From: Platycnemis pennipes
Lineage: Eukaryota; Arthropoda; Insecta; Odonata; Platycnemididae
Assembly: GCA_933228895.1 (NCBI GenBank)
Contig: OW121848.1
Location: 141,130,615-141,194,614 of the forward strand
Reading direction: 5' to 3'
Length of the DNA stretch: 64,000 nt
Part shown: positions 36,271 to 47,220 of the stretch, one piece after another
Layout: every line of letters begins with the position of its first letter
Numbering within the stretch: position 1 is the first letter of the stretch
The notes under the pieces: generated by a model
The model's database searches: none
The model's input: the letters and a program-made list of their open reading frames with translations, nothing else
What the model was told of the DNA's origin: nothing
Translations under genes and position numbers: made by a program

Positions 36271-38259
36271 GTCCTACGGGTTTGCCCATTTGAACTTCTG
36301 TGATAACTCATTCCTGAGTTGAAGCAAACTTTTGTATAAGTGATCGGGAGTGCCTGCGTTTGAGAGGCTGGGTATGAGAAGCAAGCTATCTTTTTTTTTC
36401 TTACGATGTTAGAGTTGTGTAGTGAGTTTCTAAAGAGTGCGATACATTGACAACATTTGCAATAGCTAATTAATATTTTTTTGGTGGAAATATTTTGTAT
36501 TTTTTCATCTCCTTCATTCGACATAGAAATATATTTTTTTTATTAATAGGTCTTACAAAAATAGCCTTGCTAGTGCATTACATGAATTCATGAAGTGTGG
36601 TTTAATCTGAAATTTGACCGTCAATTTAACTATTTGAGAAACCTATCTTGTTCTCTGCGTATCATTATACAGAATACCTTTTAAATTCAAATTTAAAAAC
36701 GCAAGAGTGTTTAAAAAATTTTAAAAAATTTTAAAACTCTTGCGTGAGTGTTAGAGCTGTGATTGGAGAATATAACAATTCCTGGAAATGGTGATCGGTA
36801 GAGTTTCATAATTTTGCGAATTTTACATAATATTGTTCTAAATTATAAAACTAAAATATCGCTAATCATATGTTATACCGGTTTTAATTTTATTTGTCTA
36901 GTGACGGTAGGAATGTTTAACTCCAATTATTGTACACATATACATACACATATACATATTTTTAGGTGAATGTGAAACTGATAATTTAAACGATGCCAAA
37001 ATGTCAGTGTTTTCCTGTTGTTGTTCATTAAACAATATTTTATGGTACTTATGCAGCACATGGTGAAATATTTCCAAAAACTTTCAAGACTTGAAAATCA
37101 GGGTTAAATAGTTACACGTTGAGCCTATCAATGCTTTTTTCATTAATGAGGTATGGAACCTAATTACTTAATACACGATGGTAATTGTGATTGAAACTAG
37201 GCATTAATTGGCGTTTAAATGTGCTTCATTAATTTAACGTATCATTCAATGAGCTGATTGTGCTTGTATTTATATTTATGATTACTTCGTCATCATTGTT
37301 TTCCCTTTATATAGTACTCACAAATTATGAATATTATTCGTTTTCTACAAATTGACACATTTTTCTGATTTTTATCAAGAGTTTTATTTATACTTTCAAG
37401 CGCTGGAAGTTTTCCTGTCAGAATTTCATTCGTTTCTTTTGAATAGAAACCCTCTTCTTGCTGAGACCGTTCGTTAGGGCTGTCTTTCTCTAATCTCGCG
37501 CTGTTGAAACTTCCGTAGTGCGGCTAAAATTTGTGGTTTCACAGACCACATCCAGAATAACCGGGATCGATGCTTGCGCCCTTCGGAGCTATTTTAGTTC
37601 GAGTAATCGATACAAAAAGCCTGGGAATGGAACCGCAGTTTGGAATCAAAAATCAATGAAAATATGGGTATGGCCAGATGGAATACGCTCAATTCTATGA
37701 AATTTTTTGTTAAATAGTCTTTTAAAAAGCTATTGCAAATGCTCGCAGTAGATAGACATCACCGTCAATTTTTGTTTTCTTATCTGAGATGATTTCATTA
37801 ACGATCGGTATGTGAGAAATTCGATGCAAATGGGAAAAAACTGCTTTATATTCAAATGATACAGCTCTACAAACTGGTATTTATTAAAATTACCTAATAA
37901 TCTTCAGAAACCTACTACTGTTAATGTATGGGCTTACTTTTAAAAGAGCTAGCTTCACATTTAAGAATTAGGCTTTGCTTTCACGATATCTCTCATACGG
38001 AATTATCCTTCGTATTTAAACCACCATTAATGTTCAAAGAATTGTAATGTGATTTCTGATAACAATCTTTGTCGCCACCGCAATGGGAAAAATGTGCACA
38101 ATCTAGATATTTCACTTAAATTTATCGATTGTGAAACAAAATCTCCATTCTAGCCTTTATGTGATAAGTATCAGTGAATGGATTCCAGTTATGTACGATA
38201 TGAGTGAAGACTTGATAAAAATATTTATAATATACATCCATTAATTATATAAAACGGCT
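36271..38259. other. AT-rich DNA
   Basis: Contains the palindrome at 36699-36745 and a 12-base tandem duplication ACACATATACAT at 36934-36957. No gene is recognised. Confidence 0.4.
36699..36745. repeat. near-perfect 47-base palindrome
   Basis: The arms ACGCAAGAGT and ACTCTTGCGT are perfect over 10 bases and flank an AT core made of TTTAAAAAA/TTTTTTAAA-type blocks that are themselves nearly self-complementary. It could extrude a cruciform or be the remnant of a small inverted-repeat element. Confidence 0.75.
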
Positions 38260-38574
38260 TGACAGCCCAGTGGGTCGAGCGTTGGGCCTACTATCCAGAG
38301 GGTTACAGTTCCAAATTTAGGAGATGTCTGTATGGACACATCTAGGAACAGTAATTCAAATACAGAAACGTTCAACTAAGCCGAAGCCGAGTTATTTTCT
38401 GGGTTCCATATTTTTATGGGAAACCACAGGTGGGATAGCGAAGTGAAGGGACTCCACGTTATTCGGTATGTGTAATTGGCATCTTGTTATCATATTTTTC
38501 ATGGGAAACCACGGGTGGGATAGGGAAGTGAAGGGACTCCCCGTTATTTGTTATGTATAATTAGCATCCTGATA
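38260..38574 (+). mobile_element. tRNA-derived SINE, family A copy 2, with duplicated tail
   Basis: The A-box-like CAGCCCAGTGGG at 38267-38278 has one mismatch. A degenerate B box, GGTTACAGTTCC, follows about 32 bases later. The body includes the GGGAAACCACAGGTGGGA word shared with the 24.1 kb copy. The tail is present twice in tandem (see separate entry). Confidence 0.65.
38407..38574 (+). repeat. 84-base tandem duplication of SINE tail
   Basis: Two units, 38407-38490 and 38491-38574, share CATATTTTT, ATGGGAAACCAC, GGTGGGATAG, GAAGTGAAGGGACTCC and CGTTATT in the same order, with scattered substitutions and a one-base indel. Confidence 0.85.
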
Positions 38575-38590
38575 AGTTAGATCAAATACT

Positions 38591-40080
38591 GGGTGAATTT
38601 TGACATTAATAACGAGACACAGGGGTCTTAGGTTTGAACGAAAGTTTTCGCTGTATAGGAATGCCGAGCGTTGTCTTGGCGCCGTAGAGGAATGCATTCG
38701 GAGAGCTTGTGTGTCCTGCGTGATGCGTACCTTCGCGGCGTCAACTCAACTTTGAGTTGAGGTGGACCCTCGTCTGGACTCATCGCGCGGTTGGCTCTCT
38801 TTGCTTTCATGTCTCTGGCTGCCTGATTTTTAGTGGATTATCGCAAACGAAAATTAACTCAAACCTCGCATCATTTTTAAGGTAGTTTAGCGATTGACTG
38901 AAATGGTTTTCATTTTGTTTTACTCACCTTGTATTCATGGAAATACCTAATTATAAAATCTTCAGTTCATTTTGATTTATGAATTTTAAAACAGTTTTTG
39001 GAAATGGTTCTTTTCTGCCGACTAACCATTCCTTAGGAAAACTCTAGCTCGAACTCTTCACGAATATATTTGTCGAGAGTATCCAACCATGATGTTAATC
39101 GCCCAAACTAAAATGAGCTCTTGTTTGAATGGTTTCTCTGAGTGAAACATGATAACGACTTGCATGCTTCGGAATAAAGAGGAAATTCCTAATGTAATGA
39201 ACTATGCGGAAATGTCTTAATATCTTTTTTCCCTGTGGCTGCCAATGACGCAGGTGACAACCAGGTGTTAAATGTTCGAAGGGTTTATAAGGTGCCGAGC
39301 TATATGATTTTCCTGAGCATCTTAGCTCTAAGCTGAGAGCATAGAGTTGAGGGTTAAGGCATTTTTCACTCCTGGCACATTGGCAAATACAAATGCCTTT
39401 TATGTATACCAACCGAGAATACGGTTTCAAGGGCGTATAGCCTCACCGTTTGGTGAACCTCTTGCGCCATCGCGCAGTGACATATACTTTCTGTCTGAGA
39501 TACTCTTCTACGCAACTTTTTTTACCATAAAAATGTTTACACTGGTAGCCGATATCTAAGCCATCATGGCACTCCCTCCCTGCTTTAACTCTCAAAGTTA
39601 TTAATCCCTTTCTCTTAATTTACACCCTGCTGTGCTATAGCATTTCTCCTGTCGATTGGAATGAATGCAGGAAATTTGATATTTATAGCGGTTTCGCCGT
39701 TATCATAGACAGTAGATATTTAATGCGGTAGCGAAAAACTATTTCCTTTATTGAATATCACTATCTCGGCGTTAATTGCTACGGCAAAAATTTAAATTCT
39801 ATCCGAAAGGAATAAAACTTTGATGGCGCGCGGTCTTACGAATCTGAATACGAAATCTGAATTGTATTGTATGATATAAAAATTTTCTTGATTGCTTCTC
39901 CATCAATCACCACGGAACGAGGGAAAAAAATATTTGGTAAAGCTAAATTCCCGCCATTAACATTACTGTGATTTTACTTGAGGTTATTACAGATAGCGTG
40001 GTTTACTGCTAAACTCCCAATTAATATCGCCTAGTTATATACAAAACTCATAGCTCAGGGGCTGTAATAGTAGGCCTTCT
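38591..40080. other. AT-rich DNA with a small GC patch
   Basis: The GC-richer patch at 38640-38800 contains CAACTCAACTTTGAGTTGA, an inverted repeat (TCAACTCAA, CTT, TGAGTTGA-type arms) near 38740-38761. The rest shows nothing recognisable. Confidence 0.4.
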
Positions 40081-41470
40081 CAAACTCATATATTTTTAAC
40101 CCTGTAGCGTCCAGTCTTCCCCAACGAGTGAAGTAATAAAGGAAGAGGCCCGCATGTTTCACCAAATGTTTCGCATCCTCTTATCGATCGCATGCCAGCT
40201 GATATTGAGTGGGAAACACGTTGCCTGTCGAAGATCCATCTGACACATAAGAAGGGATAGGAAAAGGGGCGTTGGGGTGGGCGATTTCGGAGGTTACACA
40301 ATAAAATATCGGGGCGGGTGGATGGGTTGGACGGCACAGTGAACAGAACAGTGGCAACATCACCCTCACCCGTCTCAAATAGGCATCCGGGCTCCGGGAG
40401 CGTCGCAGATCACGGCTCGGGTCCATCTTCTACTCCTCCTTAATGCACGGGCCGAGATTTGCTCGTCCGGCACCTGTGTTGGACCGAAATGGGGCGGCAC
40501 AATCCTGCCGGCGTCTCCTCCAGGGAGACCACTCCACCGAATCATCCCGCCATTTTCTCCTCCTATCTCCTCTCTCTCTCTCCCATCCCTCCTCACCCTC
40601 CCTTTCTCTCTCCACGCAGCACTCTTGCAGTTCACACAACCAATCCCAGAGTCGCATGGCTCGTTCCTCGGAGCCCTTGCAGGTTCGCTTCACCCCCGCG
40701 TGGCAGCGCTCCGCTCGAACGCCGTTCTTCTCTCTCCGATCTCCTCCTCCTTTCTATCCCTCTACCTTCAGCCACTGTGCCTCTCCTCAACCGACTCTCC
40801 TCCTCTTCGTTATTGTTCGGGACTGTGGCGTTTCCACTTGGGGGGACAAGGAAGTGGAGACGTCGTCCACGAATACACGGAATTATGACGAGTCGCACCA
40901 CACTTATCCAGGGGCTTTGGCGAGAAGCGGCCAACGGAGCCGAAACATGCGAGCACAAGCAGCCGCCCGCCACCCGAGGCGTTGAGTTGGTGGGTGAGTG
41001 TGTCCTTTGCGCCGGGAGGTGAAGAGCAGACTGTATTCGGGGCGCGGTATTCGAGGCGTTTGACAGCGGCGGCGGGGGCGAGGGAGTAGGAAAGGGGTGG
41101 GCGGGAGGGGGGTCGAGGGGAGAGGAGGTGAGGAGGAGGGGAGCGACCTGGACGTCTGGACTGTATGCTCCTCGCGGTAGTCACGATATGTGACGGCGGC
41201 GACGAGGGCGTAGGGTCGGCGAAGGGGCTGGGGGTGGTCTGGGGGAGGTGGGAGGGGTGGGTGGAGGGGTGTGGGAGGAGGAGGGAAGCAACCTGGACGT
41301 CCTCCACTGCGGAAAGAGCCAATGGGGAGGAGGGCCGGGAATAAAGTGGGGGAGGGTAGGGAACGGCGGTGGATTCTCTTGTCTCACGACTCATTTTCAT
41401 CGGGAAGTTAGAAAAGGGCGGTTGTATCTTTTTCGAACTCAAAACGGGTCCCCTTCCTTCTGATAGTGGG
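40081..41470. other. GC-rich block with C-to-G switch and G-quadruplex motif
   Basis: C/T-rich at 40440-40800 with a CT repeat at 40570-40582, then G-rich at 41040-41370. At 41094-41112 four G runs are separated by single bases. The 210-codon minus-strand frame (40810-41442) and the 187-codon plus-strand frame (40459-41022) are mutually overlapping Pro/Ser/Arg-rich translations with no domain. Confidence 0.5.
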
Positions 41471-41930
41471 GCAAGTCTTCCTGATCAAGCCCAAAATTCT
41501 GGAACATATGGACTCCCTGAAGCGCTGTTACATATTAAAAATAGATAATATTCACGAAAATAGAATGAAATATTTTTTACTAACAGTGATAGTAAGAGTG
41601 GAATTGTCGCGAAACATACGAAATCCATTATCTTTTATCAGTATCCTCTTATATGTGTCACAGTTATTAATACTGAGGTAGTAGGTCGGTAAGAAATCGC
41701 TTCTTATATTCTTTCGCTAGATATTTTTTTATGCAGTAGTACTGCATTTGATCCCTTCCCGTGAATTTATTATCTACCTTAAGCATTTGCGAACGCTTTG
41801 GGAGTGAACGGAGGAGCATCGCATGGCACGTGCTAGTGTCGATACAAATCAGCAATGCTTCTCCACGTTTTGACTGTGCGCCTGTTTATTTGCGCAGGGA
41901 ATCGAAAAATATAGAAATGAGGAGGATAGA
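41471..41930. other. AT-rich spacer
   Basis: Contains a 13-base match to the 5' part of let-7 at 41674-41686, considered and rejected. Nothing else is recognised. Confidence 0.4.
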
Positions 41931-42900
41931 GGCTTTGTGGAAATTGAGAGAATAGGGTAAAGCTCCTCTTCAGATTGGGTGTGGAAATGGGTGGACGGGG
42001 GAGGAAGTCGAAGATATGGAGTTCGGGACGTAGAGAAGGGTGAGAGGTTGGGGAAAGAGGGATGCGTGAGTGAGTGAAATTGGTGGGCAAGGGTGGGGTG
42101 GAAGCGGGAAGGGGGAATTATTGAAAGGAGTAGGCAGGAAGAGATGTGTGTGCCACTGGGAGAGGGTGAAGGGAAGGAAGGGGAGAGAGAGAGAGGGAGG
42201 AAGAGGGTGGTATTTGGTAGTCAAGTACAAAAAGGGGGGGTCGGAGAGTGTGTTTGGGGTAGTGGAAGAGAAGGGGGGGGGCGAATTCACCCTCTACGCG
42301 GAGGGAGGAAAACGGTTTGTAGTAATGGGAGGAATAAGGGAAAAGAAGAGATAAAAAGGATGAAGGAGGAAGAGGAGGGAAGGCAGGAAGGTTAAAGGAG
42401 AGATGTGTTAAGCGGGGAGGGGCACCGGAGTTTAGCGGGAGGGATCGTCATGGAGTTGGATCGATGAGGAGTCGCCAAGGCCCACCCAAGTCCCCCCACC
42501 ACCTTATATATAAATGTACATATATATAATACATTTTTGTCTGATGACAAAAGTGTATGTGGGTGTGAATAAGTAACGTATCACTTAGTTGCTGTCTTTG
42601 TCCATCCCTTCCGGCCATACTCTCTTCTCGTTCAACACTTCTCTTTCCCCGGTACCTCACGTGCCTCCCCCTACTCGCGATATCTCGGGAAAATGTACGA
42701 GTGCGAAGGGAGTGTGATGATAGAGGCGCGGCGGCGGGGTGGGGGGAATTAACTGGCTCAGACGACTGGGAGGAGGGAATGTTGGGGAGGAAACCCGGGT
42801 AGCAGCAGGACGTCCGTGGAGAGGGGAGCTGAGGGGGCGAGGCTGACGAACAGGGGTTTGGTGGGTGTCACCGCTCACGATCGCGAGGAGTTGTTGCACA
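41931..42900. other. purine-rich GC block
   Basis: The plus strand is G/A-rich at 41940-42440, including a GA repeat at 42184-42196 and runs of 7-8 G near 42235 and 42273. The complementary Pro/Ser/Phe frames are compositional. A short TATATA stretch interrupts it at about 42504-42532. Confidence 0.45.
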
Positions 42901-44160
42901 TCATCCCCTCGACCTCAATCATCCCTTACGTTTCCACATTCCGACCAGAATCTGTTTCCTGCTCGACCTCGCGAGCTAATTCAGCACCTGTACTCACTTC
43001 CTCTTCCATTCTTGAAATAAACCTTTATGCGGTTCGGCGCGTCCGTAGGAAACAATTGTTTATTTTTGCTTCTCTCCATATTCCCCTCAATTCGTGTCGC
43101 TGTTGGCCCCAGAATGAACGTGTTGATTTATTAATATGCTATGCTGGACGAAATTGGCTGTTATTCTGGGATACGCCTCTATTCTTCCTCTCAGGTGATC
43201 CGTGAATATCCATGCATATCTGCAGAGACCTGGAACAGACTCATCAAATAGATTTCATGGCGAAAAAAGTGACGACTAGGAGAAAAAAAAAGTGTCCGCG
43301 GCAAACTCTTGGTTGGTTGCTATGTTTCGATTAGAGAGGAGATTTGGATAAATGACTCACTGCATATATTACTATTGAGAACAATGATTGCACGTGACGG
43401 CAATTGCTTCGCTCGGCTTTAGCCAAACAAGAGTAGTTGAGCGGTACATCGCATTTCAGCGAATGATTAAATGGTGGGATATCCTGGTGTCTGTTCCCCT
43501 CGTAGCTTACCACTCGGCTATTCTTGGAATTGAGAGAAAGGGAACATTCATGTGATGCACGTTCCTACGAGCTCATCTTTGTTCTGAAGCGTGAATGACG
43601 GTGAAGAGGGAATTACTGAACGACTGATTCCGGGGAAGTGCCTGTCCAAACTTTGCTCGAATTACGTGTCACATTTTTCAATTAGATTACGGCGCAAGGG
43701 TTTGAGTGAAGCTCATTTTCTCCCTGTTATTCATTTTCTGCATTGTGTTTATAGAATTACTAATTCATTCATCTACGTGTGAATTCAACAAGGCGGTAAT
43801 GAATTATCTATAGCCATATCACTGGTTGTTGGTTTAGACTGGTTGTATCATACTGCGGTACTTTTGCATTAGAGACGAATCTGGTTCATCCATGGAGATC
43901 GATATATGCTAATTTTTGACTTAGAAGTGTGGAGTTCTATGGTAAATGTTTTATCTTTCTTTTCTGTAGAATGGAAAAATCGGAAGATTTACTGGCAATG
44001 AAAATAATAGCACGGGAACATAATTCAGATGAGTTATATTTCGTGCAAAACTTGTTCTTTTACGCATCTTGGACGAAATGTTTTTTTATTAGGCGATGTT
44101 GATTGGTCATGTAGACTTGAAATGAATGAGGAAATTCTTCTCTTGAGCGCTCAAATGCTG
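42901..44160. other. mixed-composition non-coding DNA
   Basis: The frame 42816-43205 leaves the GC block into mixed sequence and has no known domain. No other content is supported. Confidence 0.35.
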
Positions 44161-44320
44161 TTAATGACGTTTCTGTCTATGAGCTTCTGGCGTCCTCCCT
44201 CGGACCGATTCCGATCTACGGCGCATGCGCAATTGTCTTTTGACGCATCCTTGCGGCTTCACTGTTTCCCTTCGTCATACGACCAGTGACCACGTGACGA
44301 TGTAAACGGCGCCTCACCAT
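44161..44320. promoter_or_regulatory. small CpG patch with NRF1-type palindrome and CACGTGAC
   Basis: GCGCATGCGC at 44221-44230 fits the NRF1 (Drosophila Ewg) core, and ACCACGTGACGA at about 44289-44300 contains an E-box of the CACGTGAC type. Both lie in a 160-base CpG-containing patch surrounded by AT-rich DNA. A compact promoter or enhancer is possible. No adjacent gene is visible. Confidence 0.3.
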
Positions 44321-45605
44321 AGATGCTCAATGAGCAAACATCATTGTATTACACCTAAGGTTCTATTTATACTTTAAAAGAATGCTACGAATCAATTTAT
44401 TCATACGCTCCAGATGTCTTTAGCTGGATGCGAGAAAATGATTAGTAGAAATCTCAATGTATAAGATAATAATTTTCTTATTTTTTTTCAATTCGTTCTC
44501 TCTCTTACTCGCGGAAAACAACATCTAATCCTAACTATTTCAAAAATATTTGTGATCAAGCAATCAATAATTGGCCATGGCTGAAAAATTAAAAATAAAC
44601 CAGCTATATTAGATGACGAATCTATAAATAAATACCAAATTGCTGGCGCTGATCTTTCTCACTTCAAAATCTCTTAGAGCATAAGCTTCGCTATCTTTTA
44701 TATTTTTATGTAGCTTACTGAAGTTGCTTTTCCGGGGACAGCAATTATCGTTTTTTGTATGTGTATACGTAATATTCATTAGTATTTAACGGTTAAAAAC
44801 TGATATATTATGCCTTAAGATGCCCGATATACCTTAAATAAACCAAATGTATCTATTAATACGCGAAAATAAAAGCAAAAACCGTCAAATCACGAATATA
44901 CAATATACCGCAGAAATAATCGTGGTTATCTGGCGAAATTAGATGAAGAATGCTTGATTAATACGTTCATATCTGGTCCATTTGCCCTTAAAGTGTGAGA
45001 ATGGAGTGATTCCTCTTTCCTCTGATGGAGTGAAATTTTTTCAACGACAAAAAAGTTCTTCATTTGCAAGGCTAAATCATGATATTATTGTTTGCATTTC
45101 ATTTGGCCATTGTGTTTAATTGTAATTTTACATAGTTTAGTTGTTGGAATGATAAATAACTAAATGTAAAGAGTTGATAATAAATCCTGTGTGTAGTGGC
45201 TCTATGGAGTATTCTTGTAGCATTTACTCTGAGTGTAGACTAGGGATGAAATTACTCCACAATTGTACGTGATGTATCTAGATTTCAATACATTTTTAAA
45301 GAAACGATGACGTATTCCTTATCCACAAAAGATAAATATTAGCTGAAATTGAAATGATTCCATTTTAATAACAAAAAATTACCCTCCCATCCAAAATTTT
45401 CGGATATGAATTAAAAAAAATATTTTTCATTCTATAGCGTCTATAATGCTTAGTAAAATGCATGAGAAAGGCCATAGTATCATGTTCCACGACCGAGAAT
45501 AAATGAATAACTTTCTTTATATTTAATTATGTTTCTGTTTTAGTCTGAATGGACATGCATATGCATGTGGAATTGAGTGATGAGAGTCAATGAACTCGAT
45601 TTCTC
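44321..45605. other. AT-rich DNA
   Basis: No feature seen. Confidence 0.4.
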
Positions 45606-45830
45606 AAACCACAATGCTCCATTCCCTTCTTCCTCCCTCACACCTGTCCTAAATCCCTCACCCCCAGTGCTTTCCTGTCTTAAGCCCCTCTCTGTGCCCG
45701 GCTCGTTCCCTCTCGCCCCTGCGCCCTCTCCTCTCCCCGTCCTCTAACCCCTCCTCCTCCACCCACACCCAACTTCTACACTACCCGAGGCTTTGCCTCT
45801 ACTAACTCGCGGACGTGTGTTTATATTTTC
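45606..45830. other. short isolated C/T-rich block
   Basis: About 200 bases of CCCTC-rich sequence embedded in AT-rich DNA, with sharp edges. It resembles the pyrimidine halves of the larger GC blocks, but without a purine half. Confidence 0.45.
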
Positions 45831-47220
45831 ATGCACACATGACTCAAATAATCTGTCATTAAGTGGGAGATTTCCACGAGGTCAACGGAACTCATGATAT
45901 AGAAAAACTGACTGCACTCAAGACCTCATATCTGGGAAATTTGAATAATGGAACTTTCAATTGTTTAACAAACATGAACATAATCATATTTTAAATTAAT
46001 GTCTTCTTATCCATTAACAGTGAATATATCAAAAGCGCTGGTCCTACGTAGGAGTTATCTAAGTTCTTTCAAAGGATAACTTTATTCGTGAGACAGGCGG
46101 AGTAGACAATCTTATTTTAATTCTCCGAGGTAAAGTAACGGATGTTACAGTGGAATTTCGGATTAATATAATTTGAGTGACCATTTGTAGTGGAATCTAT
46201 CAATGCTCTTCGCAAAATTTAGTAGATAAGAACGTGTTTTTTTTGGATGATATATTGATCACGTAACTCTTGGTGTTCGATGGAAAAAGATGAGAAAGAG
46301 AATGCGTGTCAGACGCATAAAATACTATTGCGTGATAGCATTAGATAGATTAACATTTCAACGGGGGGCTTACTTGGTATAGACGTTGCACCAATGTGAG
46401 CGTGTCTTATCCTTTGGCTATTTAATTTCTAAAGGTCAAGAGTCCTGTGTCAAATCTATTTATGAGGCAGAAATAATGGTTTATGTTGGAATTATATAAT
46501 CCTAACTTCTACACAGCCTTATTTGGGTATTTTCGTTATACGTTGGGATGTATTGATCGTTGGAGAATGGTATCCGGTTTATACTGGATGAGCTACTTCT
46601 AAATATATGTCGCATGTAGTTTTTCGAAGCACTTTATCTTAATCCCAAGCCATTGTAAGTGCTACGCTTGTGGACGATTTGGTGCCCTAAGTCCCTCTCA
46701 ATTTAAAACTTGTCATAGGGTTACCTTAGCTTTTGTAAAATAGGTTTCCTCAATAAGATATACCGACTCACACTATTAGAATATTATTTCCTTTTTAGGT
46801 TAAAAATTAAGCAAACGTTTACGCTCTTTTATGACACGTCTTCCATGTTTGACGGTAGGAGTATCTTCGTGTTATAATGTGATGCATTTAATGCAACTAG
46901 ACTGTTTAAACGCTTTTATTGAATGATTTAAAGATGTTAAAGGAAGTAAATTTTTGGTTAGTTGATCTATAAATTATTAATCGGACGATTTAGTTGTTTA
47001 CTTGTGACAGTGGTTTACCATATGATTTTGTCCAATGTTACAGCCTCCGCATGCGGGCTTTATTTAAAACATTTTTCAATTCCGTATTCTCCTCGTTTAT
47101 CACCAATTTTATTCATGATTGCGACAAATGAAAAAAAATCCCCCCACTCGCACTGGAAGTTATTTGTGTGAAATATAACGAGTCCGCAAGAATGAGAGCA
47201 AAGGCATATTGGAAAAATTG
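45831..47220. other. AT-rich DNA
   Basis: No feature seen that I can support. The short frame 46962-47171 is not recognised. Confidence 0.4.

Noticed and set aside
40810..41442. 210-codon minus-strand frame
   Set aside because: It overlaps long frames on the plus strand of the same island. The composition is Ser/Pro-rich, with no domain or clear splice structure.
41674..41686. 13-base match to the 5' end of let-7 (TGAGGTAGTAGGT)
   Set aside because: The match stops after base 13, and no downstream sequence within 80 bases is complementary, so no let-7 hairpin can form.
42447..42458. 12-base match to miR-281-3p (GTCATGGAGTTG)
   Set aside because: The rest of the mature sequence differs, and no miR-281-5p-like arm lies upstream.
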